The position numbers and the translations under genes were made by a program. DNA of 64,000 nucleotides, taken from the NCBI GenBank assembly GCA_016630905.1, contig WBMQ01000009.1:1426001-1490000 (forward strand), written 5' to 3'. Below, piece by piece: positions 1 through 11,580 of the stretch (positions are counted from its first letter, which is position 1; every line of letters begins with the position of its first letter). This stretch comes from Capillidium heterosporum (taxonomy: Eukaryota > Entomophthoromycota > Entomophthoromycetes > Entomophthorales > Capillidiaceae). Under the pieces are notes generated by a model. The model had not been told where the DNA came from and ran no database searches. It was given only the letters and a program-made list of their open reading frames with translations.

Positions 1-739
1 TAAGCCCAAGAGAGCTTAGTGCATGTACTTCAACTTAATAAAGCTGACTCCAGTCTAATTAAATTGCTTTATTTTTTAGTTTATATACATTTGTTTACAT
101 GGGAACATAGGTCTACAGGCTATTGAGGCCAACCGCCTTATATTGGTAGTTATCAAAATTCAAGCTTCGGATGCAAAGTTGGCAACTATCGACTGTACCT
201 AGCTAAGCTAAGTATGAACAGTCAGTCGCTTCCAGACAAGGGCTTCCATTTAGATACGATCGAGCTATACTGTGTCAAGACTAGAAGCTGCTTTTGCAAA
301 GGTAGGTAATCCAAATCCACTATTATAGTACTGAGACGTAGATGTCAGGGTTTTTGAATTGAAAAGCTCCAGAGAGAAGCATAGCGAAGTGATCAAACTC
401 CTCTAGTCACAAGTTCATTTGGAGCTTCGATATAAAGACTTGGAGCACTTTACTCGAAATTAAATGTAAAAGATATCGGTGTATTAGATAACGAGGATGG
501 TAAAGGAAGGATGCAATGTCTACGATTCAAAGGTTTTAGAACCGACTTACAACTATCTCGTCGATGAAATTGTATAATTTAGGTGGTGTCCATACGACTA
601 GTGTTGTAAGTTGGTGATATGTGTGGAAAGGTAGTTTAAATATAAGCTCTAAATCATACCTAGCCATTAATGTTTTGAGATATGTTATAAACAAAGTACA
701 CTTTCAGCTTCCTCAACATTGAGAAGGACTAGCATTCCG
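1..739. other. Gene-free stretch, window start
   Basis: No coding signal that I can support on either strand. Unlike the next segment, this part still contains CpG dinucleotides and a moderate base composition, so it is ordinary intergenic or decayed sequence and not part of the CpG-free island. Confidence 0.5.
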
Positions 740-3580
740 TATTATAATTAAAATATATGCATATTGAAAACAGTGTATTGCAAATAAACAGTAAACTGAC
801 AGCTATTTAATATACTATAAATTGATAATATGTGATGGGAATAGAATATATAAATGGGATTGGAATAGACATACTAAGCATATAGGTAGATGAAAATGAA
901 CATGAAAGTATTGTTTAGATATATTTAGAATTGGTGTAAGAGTATGAATGTATATATAAGTAAAGGTAAATATGCAATAGTTGCTGAAACATAAATAAAG
1001 CTAGTATAAGTGGAGGATGATATGTAGTAGCTGTTTGGATTTGAGCAAAGTTGAGGAAATAGTACTAAATATATATAAAATCAATGATACTAGTGTTTTC
1101 ATGCTTTGTCTTAAAGGTTTGAAGTTAACTATAATAAATACTTTAAATATAGGCTTATGCTTATTATTAGCTTGTAAACTAGATCTACTAGTTAAGATTA
1201 ATATATGTTATGTATATCCTACTAAAGCATATACTAAAGGTTTATTATAAATATATACATTAAAGCTTTTCTTACTAGATTAAGGTATTAAAGTTTTTTA
1301 TTAAGAAAAATATTAAAAGTATTTAAAAAGATATATATTAAAATTCTTTTAGATTTTAACATTAAAGTTATAATTAATAATATGTTTACTGGCTTTAATA
1401 GGCTTATTAATAATATATACTAAGGCTTTATAGATAGAGATTAATACTTTATACTTAACTATTAACTTAGCTAAAAAGCTAAGTTATATATTAAATATTA
1501 GATCATTTTTATAGGTAACTTATAATTATATTATACTTTAATAAATTACTTTAAATTAAGTATTTTATATTTTATTAATAATTCACTTTAAATTATTATA
1601 CATTCTATTTACATCATATTAATTAACTGCTAGTCTATTTAATTAAAATTAAAATTAATTATTTTTTTAAGTATAATTTATTAGATTTTAGCTTTAACAA
1701 TAAACTACTATAACTAAAGTATAAGGTCTAAAGAGGTACTGCTAAATCTAACTAATGATAGTATTATAATAGAAATATATAATATAAAAGGTCAGGATAG
1801 TAGAACCAATGCCAATTATAGTATTAGTAATATAAATTACCTAAAGGAGGTAAGTCTAAAAGGAAGTAAATAAAGTAAGCTAAAAGAGTATAGAAGTCAA
1901 ATCACATATTTGCATAATTTAATAACTAAAATGCTAGCTAGGAACAATATTTTATTTATAAACAAAACAGATCAAGCTATTAAAGATATCTATAGCAAAA
2001 GAAATAAAACTAGACTGTTAGAGATAGCTATAGTAAAGAAAGCAAATCAGACTGTTACAATAGCTATAGTTGATAGTTAAGATCAAAAGATAGGTAATAG
2101 CTATTTAAAAAATAGTAAAGTAGAATATTATCAAAATACTAGCCTTTAATAGCATTTTAAGGGTTTAAATATCCTTTTGGTATCTTAACATTATTAGTTG
2201 ATTATTAGTATTCTAATATCTAGATATTATTTGATAAGAGTTGAAATCTCTATAGCTAAACTGAGAATATATAAATAATAGCCAAGAATATCTAATAATT
2301 AAACTAATTTCTAATTAAAACTAAATATAAATAGTAAATAGGAATATTAAGAATTAGTAAGGGAAAGTTAGTATAGTATATAGAGAATTGGTCAATAACT
2401 TTATATTAGAAATTATAATAATTAAGGTTATTATATAAAGCATATATCTACCTTTTTATTAAAAAATATACTTATATATTGCTAAGTTATAACTATCTTT
2501 AAAACTATAATATATATTAAAGCTTTAGTATAAAAAAGAAAGCTTAAGACTTTATTAGATTAGTTTAATTAAATGTTTAAAGATTTTTAGCTAGTAGTTT
2601 TATAAAAATTAAGAGTTTTAAGCATTTTTATTAATTATAAAAGATTTAACTATACCTATATTAACTAGCCTACAATATAATGTATATATTACATTTTATG
2701 CTAAAGAACTTACTAAATTTAGTTAAATTTTATAAACTAGAAGCTTTACTTAATAGCTAAATACTTAGTAAAAATAACTAGTCAAAATTAAATACAACCA
2801 TTTAGCTTATAGTTTTATAATTAATATAATATATGATATAGTAAGATGATTTAATAGTTCAATATAATGTTTCAAAATAAAATATAAGAATTAAGCTAAA
2901 GATTGTATAGTAATTATATTATAATAAAAATACTAGTTTACTTGTATAATATCAATACAGAAATGATCTAGTTAAAATATTGATAGATTCTTTAGAGTTC
3001 ATTTTAAATTAATTAACTAAAATTCAATTTAATTGTACCATAACTAATACTTTTGGCCTTTTAATGTACAATTAATTTAAGATTTTAATATTTGTCTTGA
3101 AATGAACTTATTAACTTGGAGATCTAGCTATAAGTCAAAATGCAAATTTTTAAATTAAATGTACTATAATCTAATCTTTAGCTTTGGCTATAATAGTCAC
3201 TTTGAAATTTTAAAGCTGCCTTTTTGAAATTAATATTGCTATTTAATATACTGACCTATACCTACTTTAATGTTATAATAAGCTTTAAAAAGCTAATTAC
3301 CATCACTTTACCCAGCTATATAAATAAGCAAAAACACACACAACATATATTTAAAGACCTATAGCAAACCTGACTTATTTCAAATCAAACCTGCCTGCCA
3401 CAAGTCTCATTTTCAACTACTGGGCCTAGCAGCCCATAGAATTTACACAATTTCAACTTTAAGATGTTAAAGTTGAAAATCATATAGTATTTAGAGGTTA
3501 TTGGAGTCCAGTATTTGAAAAACAAGACCATTGGAAGGGGAGACAGCAGGTAAGGTCCCTCCAGATCAAGCTGTAAAGAA
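740..3580. repeat. CpG-free AT-rich island 1
   Basis: About 2.8 kb with extremely high A+T and, reading by eye, not a single CpG dinucleotide, while CpG is common in the genes on the right. TpA, TpG and CpA are abundant and all frames are riddled with stops; the 77-codon open frame near 1017 looks like chance. This is the composition expected of old transposon-derived DNA eroded by deamination of methylated CpG or a RIP-like process. No transposase, reverse transcriptase or terminal repeat is recognisable any more. Confidence 0.65.
3144..3380 (+). repeat. Dispersed repeat, copy 1 (decayed)
   Basis: Aligns by eye with 4903-5150: both share an AAATTAAATG start, a block around TTTAGCTTT, TGCCTTTT, TATATAAATAA and a tail of similar order. 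In several blocks copy 1 carries T or A where copy 2 has C or G (for example TACTATAATC against CACCATAACT). It lies at the edge of the CpG-free island. Confidence 0.5.
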
Positions 3581-4105
3581 TCGATTTCTACAGACACTGA
3601 ACCTTCAAAGAATATTTTAGTATAAAAAGATACTGGTAATACCTTCAGTTGGCAAGCTTAAGTCATGACATATCACAATATGAATCGTGTCAAGAAATTT
3701 AATGAAACTACGTTTCATAAATCCTGGCAGATTTTATAGGCTGTTGTAAAAAATAGCCACTTATCGCAACGATCTAGTATATCTCATTGGCTCAGAATAT
3801 ACCAAGTAACTAAGGTAAGCATGGTGATCCACCCTTACTTTATGCAACTTGCATCTGATGGCAGGTATTTCTACAACTATTTAGAATTTAGGACAAAAGC
3901 CATCTTACAGCAAGCTACAAGCTACTGACAAGACGGTTGACTGGAAAAATCCGATAGGTAATATAACAACCAATTTGAAATTCATAACCCTTTATCCACC
4001 ATATCCTTCCATCCCAGGCTATTTAAACGGTTAAGCTGCCACTCCATACACTTACCTTCTTTTCCTATTACCCAAAGATTCTATCAAAACCAATCTTTCA
4101 ACAAA
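3581..4105. other. Intergenic region upstream of the GFA-fold gene
   Basis: No gene recognised. It holds the probable promoter of the downstream gene; a TATTTAAA-like element lies near 4020, about 85 bp before the start codon. Confidence 0.4.
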
Positions 4106-4609
4106 ATGCAGGTTTACCAAGGAAGTTGTGACTGCCAGAACATCAAATTCAGTTTCCAAAGTTCAACGCCAGTACCTTATATGCGATGCTACTGTTCCAT
4201 CTGTAGAAAAATTAACGGCGGAGGTGGCTATAGCATTTACCTAACCGGTGACTACTCCACTTTGAAATACGAAGTTAAGCCAGACTCAAAACTAGTCACA
4301 TACCAATCAATAATCAACAAGGATGCCAAGATCGAGGATCAGAAGGTAAGTACCTGTACTAGGTACTCTTGTTCGAAATGTTCAAGCAGTTTATGGTGCT
4401 ACTACCCAGAATTTGAAAATCAGTTCTTCGCCTTTGCTTCGGTAATCGATACGGAGCTACCTCCAGTAAGTAAGGATGCACCTATCTACTGCATGATGGC
4501 CAAGTATAAACCTAACTGGTTAGCACTTCCCGAAGGGAATGTCAAAATTTTTGAAGAGTTCCCCGATGATACTGCCAAAGAATGGCATGACAAGTATTAT
4601 AGAAAATAA
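4106..4609 (+). CDS. GFA/CENP-V-type zinc-binding protein
   Basis: Single-exon 167-residue protein of the glutathione-dependent formaldehyde-activating enzyme (GFA)/CENP-V fold. The zinc ligands of the family are visible: C8-x-C10 in the opening GSCDC, then C28-x-C30-x2-C33 in RCYCSIC, and a C89-x2-C92 pair in SCSKC near the middle. The family's beta-tent fold binds two zincs; members have been assigned to S-(hydroxymethyl)glutathione formation, but for most fungal homologues the substrate is unknown, so no reaction is claimed. Length is typical (130-190). A GTAAGT inside the frame near 4345 could suggest an intron, but the frame stays open across it and the C-x2-C pair follows immediately, so it is read as coding. 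Confidence 0.85.
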   Translation: MQVYQGSCDCQNIKFSFQSSTPVPYMRCYCSICRKINGGGGYSIYLTGDYSTLKYEVKPDSKLVTYQSIINKDAKIEDQKVSTCTRYSCSKCSSSLWCYYPEFENQFFAFASVIDTELPPVSKDAPIYCMMAKYKPNWLALPEGNVKIFEEFPDDTAKEWHDKYYRK

Positions 4610-5851
4610 AGTATTTTAAACGAGTGTTTTTATTAGTTTTCATTTCAGATCTATTTACATACAACCGCTTCACTTGTAGTTTTATGGCTACCACCGTATG
4701 AATGTAATAAGGTGATTTAGAGCTCACTAACGTACTTATGTCGAAATAAAACAAAATTCAAGCTAGAGGTCGTTTAGCAGTTGTATTATAGCAAGGATAT
4801 TAATTTATTTATGTATAATGGTAATATGAAAATGAAAATAAATTCAGCTAGACTACAACCGTATCTTTTACATCAACCTAGAAATCCAACTAGAAGTTGA
4901 ACTTCCAAATTAAATGCACCATAACTTGGCCCTTAGCTTTATTTATAGTGCAAGTTAGTTGAAAACTTTGGGTTCTGCCTTTTGGAATAGATCTACCATC
5001 CGATCTATAAACCAATACCTATTTGCTTTAGAACTGGGTTGATATCTCGATGTCAACTGTCATTATCCTACTGGGTATATAAATAAATAAGACAAGTATG
5101 CAACACCTACTTAGAAGCCTATATCAAGTCGGACTAAATCTAATTTGGAACCATCCCTGTAAAAAACGTGTTTGAATCCATAGTTCTTTTGCAAGGTCAC
5201 GTTTCACAATCTGTCAAGCGAAATGCTATACTTTCTGATATAAAAACCTCTCAATATTTGTCATAGCACATATCAATATATGGGCTTCTGATGTATAGGG
5301 TAATTCTATATCTAATGAAGTATAGACTTCTACTAAGAATTCGAATAAAAGGCGGTATAAGTTGCAACCAGGCTCAATACTCATTCTAAACAAGTATGTG
5401 GAGAAACTTGCATAGATTAAAATTTTAAAAATAGTGACTATAGGCTTTTAACTACATGAATGAAAATTTTCAATAAGATATATAAGGACGGCGATACCCT
5501 TCCTTTAACTTTAACTTTTTGTCTTTTATCAACAAAGTAAGTACAGTTTGCTTTATATGTCGAGTTTCTTTATTAAGTTTTTGTATCGGTTCAAAAGTTG
5601 ATTGTTGTATGAAAATAACGGACGATCAGCTTTAATGAGTGTAAACTTTGATAGTTTGAATGATATAATTATTTGCTGATAATCTATCAAAATTCTTTGT
5701 AGTTGCGCATACTTTAATATTTTATACCTTTATAAGATGGACTTATATTAATAGCCTTTCTATTCTATAGTTTTAACACCCCACCACCAGCACCAACCAT
5801 AACAACCTAATTACAAAGTAGCGAAAATACGACCGATTTGGACCAACACTC
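4610..5851. other. Intergenic region with repeat copy 2
   Basis: About 1.2 kb without a supported gene. It contains the better-preserved copy of the dispersed repeat (4903-5150) and the promoter region of the trehalase gene. Confidence 0.45.
4903..5150 (+). repeat. Dispersed repeat, copy 2 (better preserved)
   Basis: Partner of 3144-3380. It keeps several CpG sites (for example near 5001, 5048 and 5133) that are absent from the decayed copy. No protein is encoded; it may be a promoter-proximal duplication or the end of a non-autonomous element. Confidence 0.5.
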
Positions 5852-7759
5852 ATGCTAACCAAAACTTTGCTATCCATACTTAGCTTAACCTTACCGGTAA
5901 AAGGTCTATCGGTCGATACAAGCGAAGCTACTACCAAGGAACCTACCATAGCGTCGGAAGCCAAATGTGACTCGCCGATCTATTGTACAGGTCCAATATT
6001 GGATCGCATCGAGCGAGCGCAGCTGTTCCCCGACAGTAAAACCTTTGTAGATATGGCCACCTCCCAACCCTTGGACCAAGTCATCACCAACTTCAACAAA
6101 CTATCCAAGAACGCGACCAAGGCCGAGTTGAAGGCGTTTGTCGATCAAAACTTCTTGGAGGTAGGTTCTGAACTCATCCAGGTGCAAATGCCTGATTTTA
6201 AGGAGAATGCCGACTTCCTCAAAGGTATTAAGGACCCTATAGTCCAAGGATTTGCCAAAGAGGTCCACAAGTTCTGGTCTAACTTGGTACGTAGACAGGA
6301 TCTTTCTAAACTTTGTCAGGGGTGTAAGACCTCGATGATCGAAACAAAGCACGACTTTGTAGTACCTGGCGGTCGATTCCGTGAATTCTATTATTGGGAC
6401 ACCTACTTCTCTTTGAGGGGATTGCTGTTAGGTGACTTGACGACGACCTCCAAGAATATCCTACTCAACTTCATCGATATGGTCGATCGCTTTGGCTTCA
6501 TCCCCAACGGTGCAAGAATCTACTTCCTCAACCGATCTCAACCCCCACTCTTTGCGGCTATGGTCGAACAGTACTATGACAAGACCAAGGATCTCGAACT
6601 TTTGAAATTGGCAGTTAGCGCCCTCGATAAGGAGTACAAGTACTGGATCACCAACCACTCGGTAGATGTTCCTTGCAACTATGGCTATTTGCGCAAGTGT
6701 AAGTTGACCAGGTACTACGTCCATAACAAGACCCCTAGACCCGAGTCCTACTTGGAAGATTACAATACTGTAGAGTTGGCATCTGGTTTGGATCAACGTG
6801 CCAAGGAAGAGTTATATGCCGACCTAGCTACTGGCGCTGAAACTGGTTGGGATTACTCTACGCGATGGTTGAAAGATTTAGATTTTATCAATAAGAATGA
6901 AACCCATGAAGAGGTTTTGAGAAAGCTTATTACACGACAGATCATCCCAGTTGATCTCAACTCCATCATGTTCAAGTCGGAATCGGTTTTGGCCAAGCTA
7001 CATACGGTTTTAGCTGATAGCTTGAAAGGTAAAGGCGACAAGTGTATAGTGCAGCGTCAGTTCCATTTGCGACAGGCCAAGTTCTACAAGTCGGAGGCGG
7101 AGCTCCGTAGCCAACTTATGGAGTCCTTGTTATATGATAAGAAGGATCGATCGTTCTACGACTACGACCTATCTAAAAAGAGTCTTGTTAAAAGATTTGC
7201 TGCTTCCAACTTATGGCCGTTCTGGACTGGTGCACTGACCTCCAAATTCCAACAGGATAAGGACAATTTAATTTCACCCTTCAGCATCGTCAAGCAGTTG
7301 AATCAGAAGTTTGTGGGAGGTATACCGGCTACTTACATTGACTCTGGACTGCAATGGGACTTGCCTAACTCGTGGCCACCTTTGGAATTGGTTTTAATTG
7401 AAGGTCTTGAAAACTCTAGCAAGAAGCTAAAGGATATGCACCTAACGGCCGAATCCCAGCAGCTTGAAGAACTGGCATTCAAGTTGACGACCAAATTTTT
7501 CAATACTGTTTTTTGCAGTTGGTATCAGACAGGCGGTTCGATTCCTATGGTGCTGCCTAAGTTAGATGGGCTACCGGCGGATAATGACGGCCACATGTTT
7601 GAAAAGTTCAACGTCACTCAGGTCGGTCGTTCCGGTGGCGGTGGGGAATACCAAGTCCAAATTGGATTCGGTTGGACCAATGGTGTACTGTTGACTTTGA
7701 TCGACAAATTTAAAGGTAGGTTGCATCTCAAGGATATAAAGGAGACATGCAAGAATTGA
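5852..7759 (+). CDS. Secreted trehalase, GH37 family
   Basis: Hydrolyses trehalose to two glucoses. The 635-residue protein starts with a hydrophobic signal peptide (about residues 1-19) and carries both GH37 signatures: PGGRFREFYYWDTY at residues 172-185 and QWDLPNSWPP at 501-510. The catalytic acid of the family is D334 in the ETGWDYSTRW motif and the base is E599 in GGGGEY, followed by GFGWTNGV. Length matches extracellular animal-type trehalases (550-650). It lacks the long regulatory N-terminus of the cytosolic fungal neutral trehalase, and GH65 acid trehalase is a different fold. Export means external trehalose, for instance insect blood sugar, would be the substrate; that ecological reading is inference. 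Intronless, which is unusual for this window. The start is the first ATG of the frame and gives a clean signal peptide. Confidence 0.95.
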   Translation: MLTKTLLSILSLTLPVKGLSVDTSEATTKEPTIASEAKCDSPIYCTGPILDRIERAQLFPDSKTFVDMATSQPLDQVITNFNKLSKNATKAELKAFVDQNFLEVGSELIQVQMPDFKENADFLKGIKDPIVQGFAKEVHKFWSNLVRRQDLSKLCQGCKTSMIETKHDFVVPGGRFREFYYWDTYFSLRGLLLGDLTTTSKNILLNFIDMVDRFGFIPNGARIYFLNRSQPPLFAAMVEQYYDKTKDLELLKLAVSALDKEYKYWITNHSVDVPCNYGYLRKCKLTRYYVHNKTPRPESYLEDYNTVELASGLDQRAKEELYADLATGAETGWDYSTRWLKDLDFINKNETHEEVLRKLITRQIIPVDLNSIMFKSESVLAKLHTVLADSLKGKGDKCIVQRQFHLRQAKFYKSEAELRSQLMESLLYDKKDRSFYDYDLSKKSLVKRFAASNLWPFWTGALTSKFQQDKDNLISPFSIVKQLNQKFVGGIPATYIDSGLQWDLPNSWPPLELVLIEGLENSSKKLKDMHLTAESQQLEELAFKLTTKFFNTVFCSWYQTGGSIPMVLPKLDGLPADNDGHMFEKFNVTQVGRSGGGGEYQVQIGFGWTNGVLLTLIDKFKGRLHLKDIKETCKN

Positions 7760-8464
7760 TAGTGGCGTAAAATAAAATTTTAGTATCTACTTTCTTTTGT
7801 ACTTTTGCCACTACTTCTTTATAGATATGATTTTTTAATATTATTTGCTGAGGAATGGTGATGAGAACCTTGTTTGCCGGTCAATAGCTAGCTTATAAGT
7901 ATTATATGTTTTTAAAAGGCATTAGATGGTATTTTGATTTAGTTTATCTTAGTTGCATCCACTTTTTACTCTATCTTTTGCTTGGGTAAAATTGTTTGAA
8001 GGTTGATCCACTTCTGCTTGAATATTACTATATTAAGGATTAAACCCTACAGCTTTATCTTTACCCTTGTTTGATATTAATTGTCCATAGTTTTCAAATT
8101 AAGCTTCAAATTATTGGACAGTTATTTTATATCAAGTTTCTATCAAAAAGCTAATTCGAGCTTAACAGATGATGCAACTCAACTTATAAAAGAACCTCAT
8201 TCGCCCTATTGTTTATTTAGAATTAGTTGCATAGCTTGTGCAAAGCATCTATTAGTTTACTCATTCTAACTTGCAAAAACACTATAATATATTTTGAACA
8301 GGATTGAATAGGCGAATTGAAACCCCTAAACCCTTGTCTAGTTCTTGCAACCCAACGACCTATGGAGTTCCATTTTTTATTTAGTTTGTATAAGTTGATC
8401 GATCCTTAGAAGTTTATTTATGTATATTTTGTTTTTCTGGATAGAGTAAACAGTTTTAATATAG
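7760..8464. other. Intergenic region
   Basis: Nothing supported. The open frame near 8081-8269 begins only at TTG and shows no family features. Confidence 0.4.
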
Positions 8465-10295
8465 ATGCCAGCTTGTGACAGCTGTAGATTAGCCAAAGCC
8501 AAATGCAACAACTCCAACAACCTCCTATGCCAACGATGTAAAAAACTAAATATAAGCTGTACTTATCAACACTTTCAACAACGCAAGGTACCTTGTCTAA
8601 GTTGCAGGTTGAAGAAGCAACTCTGCGATAAGGTGTTACCAACCTGTACTTACTGCTCGAAACGTAAGCTGATATGCACCTACTTGGAACCTAATTTGAC
8701 TTTATCCCAGCTTTTAACTTTGAAGAAGACGAGGTTTACCGCTTTTCAAAACGAATTAAATAAATTGAATACAGTAGCTTACTGCGTCGCAAAGTTTACC
8801 ACCGTAGTCTCTATAGTCGATTGGCGAGGTAGTTCGAAGAACGTAGTGCTGACCTTTGACTCGAAGACTAAAAGTTGGAACGACAACAACCTCTATTTGT
8901 ACAACAACAGTGTAACGGTTCTCAACTTTTCTAATACGTTCAGCCTTCCCAAAGTTAGTGCAGGTGCAGCGATTACAAAAGTCGAAACTAAAAAGTTCTT
9001 TTTGACCAAGATTTTAGTCGACCACCTCGTTGAACTCTTCTATTTCAACGTAGGCTCCTACATCCCCATCCTGCCGCTAAGCTACTTTAAACACCTTATG
9101 TTGCGACATCCTGACGACAATAGCACTTTACTTTTGATATATACAATATGCTTCTTAGCCTCCAATAACTTTGAGTCGTTGTCGTTGTGCCCAATACTCA
9201 AAGCCGAGTTCGCTAGGAGAGTCCACCATTATTACAAACTGTGCTATCTGACCCCTTCGCCATCGCTTTTAATTACCAACACCTTACTCAGCTTTGCCAC
9301 TAGTATAGATTTCGACAGTCCTTTCATATTCTCACAACGGTTCTACCATTGCCAAGCTCTGCGCATATGCTACCTCTTAGGTATACATTTGCACAACTAC
9401 AAAGCAAGTACATCCAAAAATGAGCTTCTAAATCGGATTTACATAGTTTTAGCTTTGAACGATTCGTCTTTATTTACACCGACTAAAGGGTTTTCTATAC
9501 CGCTCCAAGAGTTTGGTAAGGTTCGCGAACCCAAGTTCTGTAACACGATTGACACCGACTACCCAAAGTCTACCTCCCTAGTTCCCGACCTGATAGTTAG
9601 TCATAACCAACCCTACCTTCATCTCAAAGTACAACTCAATTATGGAAGTGTGATTCAAGAGATCGCCAAGTTGAAGTCCAGGTACTTGGCCACTATCGAA
9701 GCAAATCAGGGTGCTGAGTTTGCATCTAGTTCTGACTATTACAAAGTTAAAATTCTAGCTCTTGAGAAGAGATTTCTACAATGTTACTTTATTCCATATT
9801 TCTTACAAGAGCCTATGGCTTTGGATGATAACTTCCTCGAAATACCTAAAGATCCCGCCCTCATCCACCCTCTTCATCACCTTGATGTGTTTTTTAGTCG
9901 ATCTCAACTTTCCGTTCTCAAATATCATCCAGCAGCAATCTCTTATTCATGATTACAATTTCAACCTGTCTAAGATTAAGATGGACGACTTTATCAATCT
10001 TAAAAGTGAAGTCAAGATAGTGGTTGCCTTAACGTTAGCTGCTAAAGCTTTTATCATACACCATGATCATAATATTAACTCGCATATATATTTTAAATGG
10101 ATGAAGGTATTTGCAGTTACGTTTCTAATGTCCAAGTTGATGCACGAGTTCAAGAGATTTGAGAGGAAACCCATGGTTATGAATTTGTTCGTCGACTCTA
10201 TTCAAAGCATCATGGAGATATTGAATAGATATAAACAGCGGTGGCCTATCATTGAGATACTGTTGGGTCGGATCGAAGGGTTTAGTAGGCATTAA
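8465..10295 (+). CDS. Regulator with tandem Zn2Cys6 clusters (frameshifted)
   Basis: Probable DNA-binding transcription regulator. The N-terminus holds two complete binuclear zinc clusters in a row: C4-x2-C-x6-C-x7-C-x2-C-x6-C (opening CDSCRLAKAKC) and, about 11 residues later, C-x2-C-x6-C-x6-C-x2-C-x6-C (opening CLSCRLKKQLC). Both keep the basic residues between the second and third cysteines. The remainder is helical and lacks other recognisable motifs. The frame opened at 8465 stops at 9952, while a second frame, open to 10295, continues plausibly after a run of six T at 9890-9895; ignoring one base gives a 609-residue protein. Either an indel error, a recent null mutation or +1 recoding. 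Single exon apart from this. Target genes unknown. Confidence 0.75.
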
Positions 10296-10707
10296 AGGAA
10301 TGAAATAGTGTGTTGGGATAGGTTATAGGTATGTATGGTTTTTTGGCTGAATTGTGCTGTTATTCTACATACTTATATTTGTACTGTATAAAAAGCTGAT
10401 ATTCTATAACATTAATTTCAACGATATATTGTTTTAATTAAAAGTATTCTCAATCCTCAAAGATATCTTTATTAACGGTAGATGCAGGCTTATAAGAACT
10501 AATCTTAAAGTGGTGGTTAGGTTGTTGGCTACTTATCTTTGGAGATAGTACTCCAGTCTAGGTTGAAATATGTTTATTTGGTATAAATTAGATGAACTGA
10601 TAATAAAGCTCAATTCCTTACTTTTTTATACATACCAACTAAACTCTATATATAAACCAAGAACCTATAATTACAAATAGATATCACTTTATTATAATTC
10701 AATATTA
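10296..10707. other. Convergent intergenic region
   Basis: AT-rich 3' flank shared by the zinc-cluster gene and the methyltransferase gene, which converge here. No gene seen. Confidence 0.4.
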
Positions 10708-11580
10708 CTAAACCTGACCGACCCTTAAAAAGTAGCCAAAGGTAACTTTCTTTCTCATCTCCTTATCGCCCCAAGCCTCGGCAAACTTCTCCCTATAAAA
10801 ATCGACTGGATCAACGCCATGCTTCCCTATGTAAAGTTGTGATGAGCTTCTACTCGTTAAATAACCCAAATACTCGTCCAAACTCCACTCTAATTCACAT
10901 TTGAAATCCAAATTGACACCATCCTCTTGAGCTTTGAATCCATTTGGAGCCTCAAAGGGGAAGGGTAAGTTCTTGTAGGAAGCTTTTACATAGTCTACTT
11001 CAATTGGATCTAAGGATGTTAGGTACTGTCTCTCAAACTCTTGATGGATACTATCGATTTTAGTGGTGACTTTGGGTTCCCAGTAGCACCAGACTGCAAT
11101 TATACCTCCAGTTTTTAATGTTTTACGAACACGCTCGTAGAATTTGTCCAAGGGAAACCAGTGTACCGCTACTGCAACTGTAACTAGATCTAAAGAGTTG
11201 GATTCGATCAAAGTGGATGTTGGGTCTTCAGCAGCCTCGCAGTGGTAGGAAATCTTGTCGTTAAGCTTGGTTTGGGAAAGTTGGCTGGTACTTAGGTCGG
11301 TTCCTATTACTTTGTTGAAGTGCTGACTCAGCAGTTCAGCTGCCTGACCGTTACCAGTGGCCACATCCCTATAATTAAAATTTTAATACTCTTGTCTAGT
11401 TATTGTTTTATTTGGTTAACTTTACCATACCAACTCCTTCTCTTTACAGAAACGTACGATGTAGTCGATAAGTGCGGTGGGGTGATGGGGGCGGGATTTG
11501 GAGTAGTTCTTGGAATCGCTACTGAAGAGGTCCTTACTGGCAGTCTTGTAAATACTTGGGGTTGGAGCTTGGGCAGACAT
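10708..11580 (-). CDS. SAM-dependent methyltransferase, class I
   Basis: Two exons, 11426-11580 and 10708-11368, separated by a 57-bp intron (11369-11425), giving 271 residues. The splice restores methyltransferase motif I: VWDVATGNGQAA reads across the junction. Downstream, VIGTDLSTSQL fits motif II with its acidic ribose-binding residue, and the stretch DLVTVAVAVHWFPLDKFY with KTGGIIAVW fits the post-I and motif IV regions. The architecture resembles the small cytosolic fungal methyltransferases related to trans-aconitate methyltransferase Tmt1 and Crg1, which methylate small acids or drugs. The true substrate cannot be read from sequence. The N-terminal SKNYSKSRPHHPTALIDY is typical of this subfamily, in which Y-x-x-x-RP precedes the Rossmann core. 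Confidence 0.85.

Noticed and set aside
1017-1250. 77-codon frame inside the CpG-free island
   Set aside because: Composition identical to the surrounding decayed DNA and no motif.
4345-4361. Apparent intron GTAAGT...CTAG inside the GFA-fold gene
   Set aside because: Only 17 bp, below any workable intron, and the frame and zinc-ligand spacing continue without removing it.
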